Positions 49,638 through 58,851 of a DNA stretch of 64,000 nucleotides are shown here, in pieces (position 1 is the stretch's first letter; every line of letters starts with the position of its first letter). Below the pieces are notes generated by a model, which saw nothing but the letters and a program-made list of their open reading frames with translations, had not been told where the DNA came from and did not search any database. A program made the translations under genes and the position numbers. The stretch lies in the NCBI GenBank assembly GCA_038243605.1, contig JBBSQX010000005.1, positions 1 to 64,000 of the forward strand. Direction: 5' to 3'. Source of the stretch: Terrimesophilobacter sp038243605. GTDB taxonomy: Bacteria; Actinomycetota; Actinomycetes; Actinomycetales; Microbacteriaceae.

Positions 49638-50413
49638 GACCTCTCCTCGAATCTGCCGATCTCTGACTGGCCTTTGCGCGCCGGATCCCACCGCTCAGTG
49701 GGTGGTGTCTCATCGCGCATCGTCGCCACCAAGTCGGTGATGGCCTCCATGAGAAGGTCAGTCGCTTCTGCGAGCATTTTCGAATTGAGCGGGAGCCCGC
49801 GGTAGGCAGAAAGATCGACGGGAGGGCCGAAACTGACGTCCACGTCTTTGCGAGGGAACAGGCTGACGCGTTTGCCGTACCTCGGCATGATCTTCTGGGT
49901 TCCCCAGTGAGCAAGGGGAATCAGCGGCACATCGGCGGTAAGGGCAAGCCGAACCGCCCCCGTTTTGCCTCGCATGGGCCACAGGTCAGGGTCACGCGTG
50001 AGGGTGCCCTCCGGGTAGACGACAACGGCAAGGCTTCTGTCGACAATCTGAGCGGCGGTTCCTGCGAGATCGACCCCGCCCCTCTCCATGCGTTGTACCG
50101 GAATCTGTTCTGCCGTGCGAAGTATCCAACGAAGAACAGGAACCTTGAACAGGGAAGCCTTCGTAAGATATCGCGGCGCTCTGCCTTGCTGCCAAATGAC
50201 CATTCCGATGACGAACGGATCCATTTCACTAAAGTGATTTACGGCAACGACCACGGGGCCAGTGCGCGGCAAGTAGTGACCGTCATGCACGCGGTATTGC
50301 CCCAGAATATTCATAATGGGAATCACCACACAGGCTAAAACCCTGAAGATGAAGATCTTCTCCTTGCGGGGCTTTTTCGTACGTGCCTGCTCCTCGCGCG
50401 TGCCCTTCACCAC
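49634..50413 (-). CDS. plsC: 1-acyl-sn-glycerol-3-phosphate acyltransferase family protein
   Basis: Phospholipid acyltransferase, 259 residues. It has the catalytic HX4D motif NHFSEMD, the acceptor-binding block VYPEGTLTRD and PLIPLAHWG. One hydrophobic segment lies near residues 22-42. Its position between murA and gpsA joins it to glycerophosphate synthesis, and gpsA starts inside its stop codon. The exact acyl acceptor is inferred. Confidence 0.92.
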   Translation of the reverse strand: MVKGTREEQARTKKPRKEKIFIFRVLACVVIPIMNILGQYRVHDGHYLPRTGPVVVAVNHFSEMDPFVIGMVIWQQGRAPRYLTKASLFKVPVLRWILRTAEQIPVQRMERGGVDLAGTAAQIVDRSLAVVVYPEGTLTRDPDLWPMRGKTGAVRLALTADVPLIPLAHWGTQKIMPRYGKRVSLFPRKDVDVSFGPPVDLSAYRGLPLNSKMLAEATDLLMEAITDLVATMRDETPPTERWDPARKGQSEIGRFEERS

Positions 50414-50416
50414 CTT

Positions 50417-51787
50417 TTAGCCTTCGATATCGAAGTCGGCGCCCAGGTCGGCGAGCTTATCGAAGAAGTGCTCATAACCGCGTCGGATGAGGTCCACGTT
50501 CGTCAGCGTGGAGGCGCCCTCTGCACTCAATGCCGCGATCACGTGGCTAAATCCTCCGCGCAAATCTGGCACACAAAGTTCAGTGCCGTGCAACGGGGTT
50601 GGCCCCGTAATCACTGCCGCTTGCTCGAAATCTCGACGAGCAACCCGGCGCGAATCGTCTGCGAGTCCCTGCGGATGCACCACAATGTTGGCACCCATTC
50701 TGTTGAGCGCCTCCGTGAAGCCAAACCTGTTCTCGTACACGGTCTCGTGCACCACAGAGACTCCCTGCGCCTGCGTCAACGCGACAATGAGTGGCTGCTG
50801 CCAATCGGTCATGAATCCAGGGTGAACATCCGTTTCGATTGTCACCGGCTTCAGATCGCCACCCGGATGATAGAAACGGATGCCGTCTTCGTCGATATCG
50901 AACCCTCCGCCCACCTTGCGGAACACGTTCAGAAACGTCATCAGCTCGGACTGGCGGGCTCCGGCAACAAAGATGTCTCCGTGCGTGACGAGCGCAGCAG
51001 AGGCCCAGCTGGCGGCTTCGTTACGATCAAAAAGTGATCGATGAGTGAAACCCTTGAGCCGCTCTACGCCCTCAATGAGGATGACGCGGTTCGGCTCAAC
51101 CGAAATGATGGCGCCCATTTTCTGCAGGATCGCGATGAGATCCATGATCTCCGGCTCGATCGCGGCGTTGCGCAATTCGGTCGTGCCCCTCGCTCGCACA
51201 GCGGTGAGCAAAACTTGCTCTGTGGCACCAACACTCGGGTACGGCAAGTTGATGTCGGCGGCGTGTAATCCTTCTGGGGCGGTGAGGTGGATGCCCTCGT
51301 AGCTCTTGTCGACGATCGCACCGAACGCCCGCAAAGCGTCGAGGTGAAAGTCAATTGGTCGGTCGCCGATTCGACAGCCACCGAGGTCAGGAATAAATGC
51401 CTCACCGAGGCGGTGCAGCAGCGGGCCGCAAAACAGGATCGGGATGCGGCTCGAACTCGCGAGCGCATCCACCTGAGCAAAATGTGCAGTCTCCACGTCA
51501 CTGGGGTCAAAGATGAACTCCCCAGGTTGCTCGCCCTCCGTGACGATGACGCCATGCACTTCGAGCAGCCCGCGTACAACTCCAACGTCGCTGATATCTG
51601 GAACGTCGCGCAAAACGCTCGGGGTATCGCCCAGCAGCGTCGCCACCATCGCTTTGGTTGCGAGGTTTTTTGCTCCTCGCACGTCGACGCGCCCTTTCAG
51701 CGGGTTACCGCCCCTGATCACGATTTTGTCGACGGCGGGACTCAGAGCGACGTGTGCGTCACTGGAGTCTGTGAGATCAATGCCCAT
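50417..51787 (-). CDS. murA: UDP-N-acetylglucosamine 1-carboxyvinyltransferase
   Basis: First committed enzyme of peptidoglycan synthesis, 456 residues, the EPSP-synthase fold. The PEP-binding cysteine is present (GGCRIGDRPID, Cys138), so fosfomycin sensitivity is expected, unlike the Asp variants. The Lys-Asn pair in RGAKNLATKAM is intact. It lies 15 bases after leuD and three bases before plsC. Confidence 0.96.
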   Translation of the reverse strand: MGIDLTDSSDAHVALSPAVDKIVIRGGNPLKGRVDVRGAKNLATKAMVATLLGDTPSVLRDVPDISDVGVVRGLLEVHGVIVTEGEQPGEFIFDPSDVETAHFAQVDALASSSRIPILFCGPLLHRLGEAFIPDLGGCRIGDRPIDFHLDALRAFGAIVDKSYEGIHLTAPEGLHAADINLPYPSVGATEQVLLTAVRARGTTELRNAAIEPEIMDLIAILQKMGAIISVEPNRVILIEGVERLKGFTHRSLFDRNEAASWASAALVTHGDIFVAGARQSELMTFLNVFRKVGGGFDIDEDGIRFYHPGGDLKPVTIETDVHPGFMTDWQQPLIVALTQAQGVSVVHETVYENRFGFTEALNRMGANIVVHPQGLADDSRRVARRDFEQAAVITGPTPLHGTELCVPDLRGGFSHVIAALSAEGASTLTNVDLIRRGYEHFFDKLADLGADFDIEG

Positions 51788-51802
51788 TGATGTACCTGCT
51801 GA

Positions 51803-52399
51803 CTATTGTGCGGGAAGAGTGAGTGGCCGCCAGGAAGCCCTGGTCTTCTCGAATTCGGTGATGGACGCTTCATCGCGCAGTGTGATGCCGATGTCGTCGA
51901 GGCCTTCGAGCAACCGCCACCTAGTGTAATCGTCGATCTCGAACGGGACAGTGAATGTGCCGAGAGTAACAGTCTTCTCGATCAAACTCACAGACGCAGA
52001 GATGCCAGGGCTCGTGCGGATGATCTCCCACATGGTCTTCACGTCGTCTTCCGCCACCTGCGCGGCGAGTAGGCCGGCCTTTCCGGAGTTGCCGCGAAAA
52101 ATGTCGCCGAACCGAGGGCTCACGACAGCTTTGAAACCGTAATCCCGCAGCGCCCACACGGCGTGCTCACGGCTGGAGCCGGTACCGAAATCGGGCCCGG
52201 CGATGAGCACTGTCGGATTCTGGAATGCAGGGTCGTTGAGCACGAAATCTGGGTTCTGCCGCCACGCGTAAAACAACGCGTCATCAAAACCGGTCTTGGT
52301 GACCCGTTTCAAAAACTCTGCGGGGATGATCTGGTCGGTGTCAACGTTTGCGCGCTCAAGAGGCACAGCGACACCTTCGACGGTGGTGACTTTCTCCAT
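51803..52399 (-). CDS. leuD: 3-isopropylmalate dehydratase small subunit
   Basis: LeuD forms the isopropylmalate isomerase with LeuC. 198 residues from ATG 52399, whose A is shared with the leuC stop (TAATG). Family motifs are VDTDQIIPAEFLKR and PDFGTGSSREHAVWAL. In-frame sequence upstream of this ATG is antisense-like and not part of the protein. Confidence 0.96.
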   Translation of the reverse strand: MEKVTTVEGVAVPLERANVDTDQIIPAEFLKRVTKTGFDDALFYAWRQNPDFVLNDPAFQNPTVLIAGPDFGTGSSREHAVWALRDYGFKAVVSPRFGDIFRGNSGKAGLLAAQVAEDDVKTMWEIIRTSPGISASVSLIEKTVTLGTFTVPFEIDDYTRWRLLEGLDDIGITLRDEASITEFEKTRASWRPLTLPAQ

Positions 52400-53808
52400 T
52401 AGCCTTCCTCCACATCCCACGGACTCGACAGGGTGCCGCGCACCGCTGTTGCCGCCGCCACGAGCGGTGACACAAGGTGCGTGCGACCGCCCTTGCCTTG
52501 TCGTCCTTCGAAGTTTCGGTTTGAAGTGGAGGCGCAACGCTCCCCCGGTGCCAACTGATCGGGGTTCATGCCGAGGCACATTGAGCATCCGGCAAAGCGC
52601 CACTCAGCACCGAACGCTTCCACAATCTTGTCGATGCCTTCCGCTTCAGCTTCTAACCGCACACGCGCCGATCCTGGGACCACCATCACCCGCACGCCGT
52701 CTGCCTTCTTCTTGCCTTTGATGATCGAGGCGAAAGCGCGGAGGTCTTCGATGCGACTGTTCGTGCACGAGCCCATGAAGACGGCGTCTACCTTGATGTC
52801 TTTCATCGGCGTACCAGCCGTAAGGTCCATGTATTCGAGCGCGCGCTGCGCGGAGGCTCGCTCGTTCGGGTCGGCGAAGCTCGCCGGCTCTGGAACGGAG
52901 TCAGACAACAACACACCTTGGCCAGGGTTAGTACCCCATGTGACGAAGGGCTCCAGTGCGCTCGCGTCGAGAAACACTTCAGCGTCGAACGTGGCGTCAT
53001 CGTCGGTCGGTAGCGTGTTCCAGTAGGCGGCCGCGGCATCCCAGTCGGCACCCTTTGGCGCGTGCGGGCGCCCCTGCAGGTAGTCGTACGTGATCTGGTC
53101 AGGAGCAACCATGCCAGCCCTTGCACCCGCCTCGATCGACATGTTGCAGATCGTCATGCGGCCCTCCATGGAGAGGGCGCGGATGGCACGTCCACGGTAT
53201 TCAAGAATGTAGCCCTGGCCGCCACCCGTTCCGATCTTGGCAATCACCGCGAGGATGATGTCTTTCGCCGTCACCCCATCACGCAGTTCACCGTCAACAG
53301 TGATCGCCATGGTCTTGAAAGGTTTGAGCGGAAGCGTTTGAGTTGCCATCACGTGTTCGACTTCGCTCGTTCCGATGCCGAATGCTATCGCCCCGAATGC
53401 GCCGTGCGTTGAGGTGTGACTGTCACCGCACACCACAGTGGTGCCGGGCATCGTGAGGCCAAGCTGCGGACCAATGATGTGCACGATCCCTTGTTCAATA
53501 TCGCCGAGCGGGTGCAGGCGCACGCCAAACTCTTCGCAGTTGGCTCGAAGCGTGTCAATCTGCTTGCGGCTGATCGGATCTTCGATCGGCTTTGTGATGT
53601 TGATCGTTGGGGTGTTGTGGTCTTCTGTGGCGATGGTGAGATCGGGGCGCCGAAGCGGGCGGCCCGCCATCCGCAGCCCATCGAATGCTTGAGGAGACGT
53701 CACCTCGTGGATGAGGTGGAGGTCAATGTAAAGAAGGTCAGGCGCTCCGTCTGTTCCCTTGACCACAATGTGGTCGTCCCACACTTTCTCTGCCAGTGTC
53801 TTACCCAC
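52399..53808 (-). CDS. leuC: 3-isopropylmalate dehydratase large subunit
   Basis: Aconitase-type [4Fe-4S] hydro-lyase of leucine synthesis, 469 residues. Cluster cysteines occur in GSCTNSRIEDLR and CSMCLGMNPDQL, with the N-terminal VCGDSHTSTHGAFGAIAFGIGTSEVEHV. It is the first gene of the collinear leuC-leuD-murA-plsC-gpsA-ddl series. I see no T-box or leader peptide with leucine codons in the 160 bases upstream. Confidence 0.97.
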   Translation of the reverse strand: MGKTLAEKVWDDHIVVKGTDGAPDLLYIDLHLIHEVTSPQAFDGLRMAGRPLRRPDLTIATEDHNTPTINITKPIEDPISRKQIDTLRANCEEFGVRLHPLGDIEQGIVHIIGPQLGLTMPGTTVVCGDSHTSTHGAFGAIAFGIGTSEVEHVMATQTLPLKPFKTMAITVDGELRDGVTAKDIILAVIAKIGTGGGQGYILEYRGRAIRALSMEGRMTICNMSIEAGARAGMVAPDQITYDYLQGRPHAPKGADWDAAAAYWNTLPTDDDATFDAEVFLDASALEPFVTWGTNPGQGVLLSDSVPEPASFADPNERASAQRALEYMDLTAGTPMKDIKVDAVFMGSCTNSRIEDLRAFASIIKGKKKADGVRVMVVPGSARVRLEAEAEGIDKIVEAFGAEWRFAGCSMCLGMNPDQLAPGERCASTSNRNFEGRQGKGGRTHLVSPLVAAATAVRGTLSSPWDVEEG

Positions 53809-53923
53809 TACGACGTCTCATTCCTGAAATCGACCGCGCTAGGCGCGGAAATAGATCACGCTAGTCTACTTCGTCACGAGCCCGAGCCTGAGCCTGAGCC
53901 CGGCCACGGGCCCAGAAATAGGT

Positions 53924-53956
53924 GATGGCAGGGCACGCTAGGCGCCCTGCCATCAA
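53924..53956 (-). terminator. Strong hairpin downstream of the LAxTG protein gene
   Basis: TGATGGCAGGGC and GCCCTGCCATCA are exact complements (12 bp) around a 9-base loop. It lies 16 bases past the stop of the surface-protein gene. Read on the minus strand it is followed by the moderately T-rich ACCTATTTCT. Confidence 0.75.
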
Positions 53957-53971
53957 CAATGGTGTTGCGAG

Positions 53972-55075
53972 TTAGATTTTATTCATGCGACGGCGTGAGA
54001 CGACGACCGCAGCGACGCCCATGAGCGCCAGAAGTCCGGCTGCTCCAGCGAAGTAGGGGCCAGACTCCGACACACCGGTCGCCGCGAGCTGCGGGGCAGG
54101 GGCAACGACGGGAGCCGCAGCAATGACCTCGAACGTTGTGAAGGGGTCTCCGAACACACCCGCACTGTAGAAGAAGCCATTGTCATCAAACGTGACCGTG
54201 TAAGTTCCCAGCGCAACGGGAGCCGTCAAAACGACCGGGACACTGACATTGCCGCTACTGTCTGCGGTGAGAGTATCGCTAGTGAAGAGCGGATCTCCAT
54301 TCGAGTTCACGATGTTAATAAAGACATCGTTGCCGGGGCCCCAGTTAGTTCCCGTCAACGTGAATCCTGTTGTCGAGGCAGCAGCGACAGTGATCGTTGG
54401 GGTCGAGATTGCCCTCGTGGGCACAGGCATGAAGAAGCTGTGGTTGTCACGCCACTCAATGTCGTGAATGACCGCGGTGTTTGACGCCACCACGAAAGCC
54501 CCATACGCAAGCAACGTGGGAGCCTCGCCTACGAATAGCTCGTTAGCGAGCTGCTCAAGAGTGGCCGTGGAACCTGCAGCGTAGGGACCGAGCGCTCCCG
54601 TGGTGAACCAGGTTGAGGTACTGGATGGGGGGGTGATGTTGCCAAGAGTGTTCGGGTACAGCGTGGTGTACTGGCCCGAGGATGCGCCTTCACCGAAGAA
54701 AGCTAGCTGCAAGGCCCACGTGTTGTCGTCGACCGAGTTAATACTAAAAGTGTCGACCATGGCGATGAGGTCGGCGGCAGACGTTGGCTGGACGCCCACA
54801 TTCTGGTTGAGAATCTGAACGTTGCCCGTCGCGTCGGTGTTGAGTTCAAGTCCGGCTGCCGTGAAGGCGTGTGGGCCATCAACGCCGGCCGCATCACCGA
54901 AGAACCAGTCGAAACCTGTCGGGTACGTTGCGCCTTCCACTCCGAAATCGGTGTCGTTATAAAAGATGCCGTCGCCGACAGTCGTCGCAGCAGACGCGGG
55001 TGAGGCGATGAGAAGGCTTGCCGTCGCAACGAAGGCCGTAGCGAGAACAAGGCGGGTAGCTCTAGATGACTTCAT
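53972..55075 (-). CDS. Secreted surface protein with LAxTG sortase signal
   Basis: A 367-residue exported protein from ATG 55075. A signal peptide (cleavage near ASAATT) leads into a beta-rich N-terminal domain (about 30-220) and an Ig-like domain (about 230-315, TPTITVAAASTTGFTLTGTNWGPG). The C-terminus has a sorting signal: LAATG, a hydrophobic segment and RRRMNK. LAxTG is the motif recognised by class E sortases of high-GC Gram-positives; no sortase is in the window. The function is unknown; a choice-of-anchor-like adhesin or surface-layer component is possible. Confidence 0.8.
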   Translation of the reverse strand: MKSSRATRLVLATAFVATASLLIASPASAATTVGDGIFYNDTDFGVEGATYPTGFDWFFGDAAGVDGPHAFTAAGLELNTDATGNVQILNQNVGVQPTSAADLIAMVDTFSINSVDDNTWALQLAFFGEGASSGQYTTLYPNTLGNITPPSSTSTWFTTGALGPYAAGSTATLEQLANELFVGEAPTLLAYGAFVVASNTAVIHDIEWRDNHSFFMPVPTRAISTPTITVAAASTTGFTLTGTNWGPGNDVFINIVNSNGDPLFTSDTLTADSSGNVSVPVVLTAPVALGTYTVTFDDNGFFYSAGVFGDPFTTFEVIAAAPVVAPAPQLAATGVSESGPYFAGAAGLLALMGVAAVVVSRRRMNKI

Positions 55076-55322
55076 TCGATTCGGATACTTTCGCTCGGAC
55101 TGACGGAATACTGAGGACAACTTTGTCTACTGTATTGGCTTTAGTGAGCTTCTGTCCAACTTCTTGACGTCGTAATCAAATTGAAACATGCGCGCGAACC
55201 GTTGATTCCGCTCCTAAGGAGAGGATGACGCTCGAGGCTATGCTGGACGTTACCTGCAATGCCTGAATCACAGGCGCAGTTCCATTCCACGCCTACAAAG
55301 CCCGCACACTGGAGTGTCAACG

Positions 55323-56387
55323 ATGTCATCATCCTCAGCAATTCACCTCGACTCACTACCGCTCGACCACGAGAGGGTGATTCTGGTCACAGGCAAGCGC
55401 AGCGCGCTTCCCATCATCGTTGCAGTGCATTCCACCGTTCTTGGGCAAGCGCTTGGCGGCGCGCGCATGTGGTCGTACCCGCACTGGACAGATGCTCTCA
55501 CCGACGCTCTGCGACTCTCAGAAGGTATGACGTTCAAGAACGCTGCCGCAGGCCTGGCCCGTGGCGGCGGAAAGTCAGTGGTGTGTCTCCCCCTGGGTGT
55601 CACTCTCACAGACGAGCAGAAGCGCGAGGCGATGCTCGACCTCGGTGACGCTGTAGAGAGCCTTGGCGGCGCCTACATGACGGCAGAAGATGTTGGCACG
55701 AGTGCAGAACTCATGTCGGTCGTCGCTGAGCGCACCAAGCACGTGTGCGGCCTTCCCGCCGATCAGGGCGGCGCGGGCGAGCCTGCGGATGCCACGAGTG
55801 AGGGCGTGCACGCGAGCATTCTCGCCACGCTCGAAGCACTCTTCGGCAGCAAAGATGTCACCGGCCGCAGCATCGTCATTTCTGGCCTCGGCCAGGTTGG
55901 CGGTCGCCTCGCCACACGCCTCGCGGCGGAGGGCGCCAAGCTCACGGTTACCGATGTGAATCTCGCGAAGAAAGAGTTCGCCGCCTCAATCGGTGCCGAC
56001 TGGATCGATGCAGATGACGCGATCGCTTTTGAGGCCGATGTCTTTGTTCCTTGTGGCCTCGGTGGAGTTCTCACCTCCGACGCCATCAAACATCTCAAGG
56101 TGAAGGCAGTCTGTGGCGCCGCAAACAACCAGCTCGCCAACCACGATGGTGCTGCAGAAATCGCGGCCCGTGGCATCCTCTGGGCCCCCGACTTTGTGGT
56201 GAACGGCGGCGGAGTTATCTACCTCGACATGACCATGCAGCCTGGCGCGGATGCCGCAGCGGTCTCTGCGCGCGTGACCCAGATCGGCGACGTTGTTGCC
56301 ACGATCTTCCGCGACTCAGCATCCAAGGGAATCACGACCTTGGAAGCCGCAGAGCAGCTTGCTGCTGCCCGTCTCGACGCCGCATAA
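55323..56387 (+). CDS. Glu/Leu/Phe/Val dehydrogenase family protein
   Basis: NAD-dependent amino-acid dehydrogenase of 354 residues. ATG 55323 is preferred because GGAG lies eight bases upstream; a GTG three codons earlier has no space for a ribosome site. The substrate-binding lysines lie in GMTFKNAAAGLARGGGKSVV, and the Rossmann motif is VISGLGQVGGRLATRLAAEGAKLTVTD. The length and motifs favour leucine, valine or phenylalanine dehydrogenase over glutamate dehydrogenase; the substrate is not certain. Confidence 0.9.
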   Translation: MSSSSAIHLDSLPLDHERVILVTGKRSALPIIVAVHSTVLGQALGGARMWSYPHWTDALTDALRLSEGMTFKNAAAGLARGGGKSVVCLPLGVTLTDEQKREAMLDLGDAVESLGGAYMTAEDVGTSAELMSVVAERTKHVCGLPADQGGAGEPADATSEGVHASILATLEALFGSKDVTGRSIVISGLGQVGGRLATRLAAEGAKLTVTDVNLAKKEFAASIGADWIDADDAIAFEADVFVPCGLGGVLTSDAIKHLKVKAVCGAANNQLANHDGAAEIAARGILWAPDFVVNGGGVIYLDMTMQPGADAAAVSARVTQIGDVVATIFRDSASKGITTLEAAEQLAAARLDAA

Positions 56388-56436
56388 ACAACACCGCGCT
56401 ATGTGAGGCCCGGCCGCGTGCAGCTGAGGAAGTGGA

Positions 56437-57294
56437 TCAGGCCTTTTCCACGAGCATGATGAAGCGACCAAGCTCGATTCCGCACCCCGCGTCAACGTTG
56501 AGGCGCTCGCCACCGTGCGCCTCAACCTCGCGGCCGTCGGAGTACGTCACCACGACGCCGTTCGTCGACTTCAGATCAGTCACCCACAAGCCTTCGTCAT
56601 CCGTCTCAACGGCAACATGGGTTTTCGACACCGATTTGGTTTTGTCAACCACTAAGAGCAGTTGAGCGTTCGGCCACGAGTCATGTGGTACTGGATTGCG
56701 CCCGATGAGCACGGGACTGCTGACAGACACCGTGGAGCCGTTTGGCAGGAGAAGGCGCCACGGCGCTTTGGCGGGCCTGCGCGTGGAGACACGAGTCGCG
56801 TCTAGGTCTTCGTCTGGCAACTCGCCTGCGGGAGGCACCACTCGGTCAGGGGGCGCAGTAAACGAAGCGGGAGAAGGGGGCACTTCGTGGGCTGGCTGCT
56901 GCGGCGCGATTGCTTGTTTCTGTTGTTGTTGCTGCTGCCGCTGCTGAGCAAGCAAAGGCGAATGTTCGCGCAGCGGTGGTTGAGGCGGCAGCGTTGGCAC
57001 GCTGGGCAGCATCTGTACAGGCTGTTGCGGGGCCATCGGTGGCTGAGGTGGCAGGACCGGCACACTCGGCAGCACCTGCACAGGCTCCTGCGGCGCCATC
57101 GATGGCGGGGGAGGCAATGATGGCTGCGGTGGTAGTGATGGCTGCGGTGGTAGTGATGGCAGAGACGGCGCTAATGACGGTACAGCGGCGGGTGCGTGTG
57201 GAACTGACGGTGGTGCTACCACGAGCTTCATGCCGCAGGATCCGCAAAATCCGGCGTTGACATGAATCAGAGCACCACATTGTGGACAGTTCAT
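56437..57294 (-). CDS. FHA domain protein with N-terminal zinc ribbon and Pro/Gln-rich linker
   Basis: A 285-residue protein from ATG 57294 (GGGGG five bases upstream). The N-terminal zinc ribbon is MNCPQCGA...FCGSCGMK. A long Pro/Gln-rich region of about 130 residues contains two copies of a 21-residue PMAPQxPVQxLPSVPxLPPQP unit and a poly-Gln run. The C-terminal FHA domain (about 195-283) has GRNP, SKTHV and DLKSTNGVVV, so phosphothreonine binding is expected. It may be a substrate of Ser/Thr kinases; none is nearby. Confidence 0.88.
   Translation of the reverse strand: MNCPQCGALIHVNAGFCGSCGMKLVVAPPSVPHAPAAVPSLAPSLPSLPPQPSLPPQPSLPPPPSMAPQEPVQVLPSVPVLPPQPPMAPQQPVQMLPSVPTLPPQPPLREHSPLLAQQRQQQQQQKQAIAPQQPAHEVPPSPASFTAPPDRVVPPAGELPDEDLDATRVSTRRPAKAPWRLLLPNGSTVSVSSPVLIGRNPVPHDSWPNAQLLLVVDKTKSVSKTHVAVETDDEGLWVTDLKSTNGVVVTYSDGREVEAHGGERLNVDAGCGIELGRFIMLVEKA
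57119..57160. repeat. 18-bp tandem repeat in the FHA gene
   Basis: GATGGCTGCGGTGGTAGT occurs twice in tandem with a partial third copy. It encodes the repeated PSLPPQ units of the linker. A longer diverged repeat of about 63 bp lies just to the left, at about 56990-57115. Confidence 0.7.
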
Positions 57295-57468
57295 CAATTC
57301 CCCCGCGTCGAACAATTTCTCGGCATCAATTCTACCTACTCTTCTGGAACCAAGTCAGCGCAGGGCATTTAGGCGGGGAATGCGAGAACAATAACGTTGC
57401 GCCCGACCGCCGCCGCATGAAAACCGCCAATGACAACACCGGCTAACGCGGGCTCACCAGGCGATTGC

Positions 57469-58524
57469 TCACGTTAAGGTCTTCTTTTCTTGCACACGTA
57501 TCTTGATCAGGCTTGCCACTGTCGCGACGACCATGGCGCCAATGATGACCGCGAGCGACGTCCAGGTGTTGATTTCAGGCGCCCACTCAACCGAGCGGCC
57601 GCCGTTGATAAAGAACACTTCGTTCGCGTGCAGGGCATGAAGCACAAGTTTCACGCCAATGAAGGCGAGGATGAACGCGATGCCGTAGTGAAGGTACACA
57701 AGTCGTTCAATGAGGTTACCGAGTAGAAAATACAACTGCCTCAGCCCCATCAAGGCGAATACATTCGCGGAGAAGACGAGGAACGGGTTCTGCGTAATTC
57801 CAAAGATTGCGGGAATCGAGTCGAGAGCAAACACGAGGTCTGTGGCACCGAGCGCCATGATAACCACGAGAACGGGCGTGAACATCCGCTTGCCGTCAAT
57901 GGTCGTGCGGATCTTTCCCTCGTCAAACTGGTCGGTGATCGCGACGCGTTTGCGAATGAATCGGATTATGCGGCTCTCGGTTTCTTCGTCATCTTCGTAC
58001 CCGGTGAACGCTTGTTTCCATGCTGTGTAGAGAAGGAACGCACCGAAGATGTAGAAAATCCAACTGAAGCTTTCGATGAGTTGCGCACCGATAAGGATAA
58101 AGATCGCCCTCAACACGAGGGCAATCATGATTCCCACCATGAGAATCTCTTGCTGGTACTTTTTCGGCACCTTGAACTGCGCCATGATCAGCAGAAAGAC
58201 GAACAGGTTGTCGATGCTCAGGCTGTATTCGGTGAGCCAGCCCGCGACAAACTGGCCGGCCTGCTCCACGTCACCGAGCCAGACAAGGAGCCCAGCAAAC
58301 ACCAAAGCCAGAGTCACATAGAAGCCCACCCATAGGGCCGATTCACGCGCACTCGGAATGTGCGGTCGGCGGTAGGCGATGATCAGGTCAGCAACGATAA
58401 TGATCGTCAGGATGACGAGAGAGCCAACTTCAAACCAAACTGGAATGGTGGGGAGCACGGGAGTTCCGATCGTGAAGGGTCGAGACAGGGCCGAAAGTCT
58501 CTCCCGTGCCGAAGTGCTCGACAC
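57469..58524 (-). CDS. TerC family integral membrane protein
   Basis: Up to 351 residues with about nine membrane helices. TerC hallmarks are EYSLSIDNLFVFLLIMAQFKVP and ALGATDLVFALDSIPAIFGITQNPFLVFSANVFALMGLRQLYFLL, containing the conserved acidic residues. The family includes tellurite-resistance proteins and manganese exporters (Alx/MeeF-type) that support metalation of exported proteins. The GTG start at 58524 lacks a good ribosome site, and GTG 58458 (V23) is an alternative. Confidence 0.92.
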   Translation of the reverse strand: MSSTSARERLSALSRPFTIGTPVLPTIPVWFEVGSLVILTIIIVADLIIAYRRPHIPSARESALWVGFYVTLALVFAGLLVWLGDVEQAGQFVAGWLTEYSLSIDNLFVFLLIMAQFKVPKKYQQEILMVGIMIALVLRAIFILIGAQLIESFSWIFYIFGAFLLYTAWKQAFTGYEDDEETESRIIRFIRKRVAITDQFDEGKIRTTIDGKRMFTPVLVVIMALGATDLVFALDSIPAIFGITQNPFLVFSANVFALMGLRQLYFLLGNLIERLVYLHYGIAFILAFIGVKLVLHALHANEVFFINGGRSVEWAPEINTWTSLAVIIGAMVVATVASLIKIRVQEKKTLT

Positions 58525-58616
58525 CGCCGCATCCGGGTCAGCGTCGTTGCTGGCCGTCTTGACGGGTGCGGCGAAACTGGGATACTCCCCTTCGCTCCCG
58601 CAATGCTATCTGATGG

Positions 58617-58668
58617 GCGCGCAGTATGAGCGCGCAGGGTGAACGCGCAGCATGAACGCGGGGCATGA
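58617..58668. repeat. Four tandem 13-bp repeats upstream of terC
   Basis: The units are GCGCGCAGTATGA, GCGCGCAGGGTGA, ACGCGCAGCATGA and ACGCGGGGCATGA. They sit between the terC start and tRNA-Glu, in the likely terC promoter region. Confidence 0.75.
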
Positions 58669-58698
58669 ACGCCATGCTGCACAGGTGAAAATAGGTCG

Positions 58699-58771
58699 TG
58701 ACCCCAGCGGGATTCGAACCCGCGTTACCGCCGTGAGAGGGCGGCGTACTAGGCCACTATACGATGGGGCC
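58699..58771 (-). tRNA. tRNA-Glu (CTC)
   Basis: On the minus strand the sequence starts GGCCCCATCGTATAGTGG. The anticodon arm is GCCGCCCTCTCACGGCGG with CTC, the T arm GCGGGTTCGAATCCCGC, and the acceptor closes as TGGGGTC plus discriminator A. The acceptor pairs with one G-U. CCA is not encoded. Confidence 0.95.
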
Positions 58772-58851
58772 GTAGTGGACGCGCTCATAGAGTATGCCAC
58801 AGTGGGGCGACCCAACAAAAACGGTGTGAAGAATTTGTGTGAGGGAAAGAC

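Noticed and set aside
53809..53971. Leucine leader peptide or T-box upstream of leuC
   Set aside because: No run of leucine codons, T-box sequence or attenuator was found; only a GAGCCT-type short repeat and the terminator of the neighbouring gene are present.
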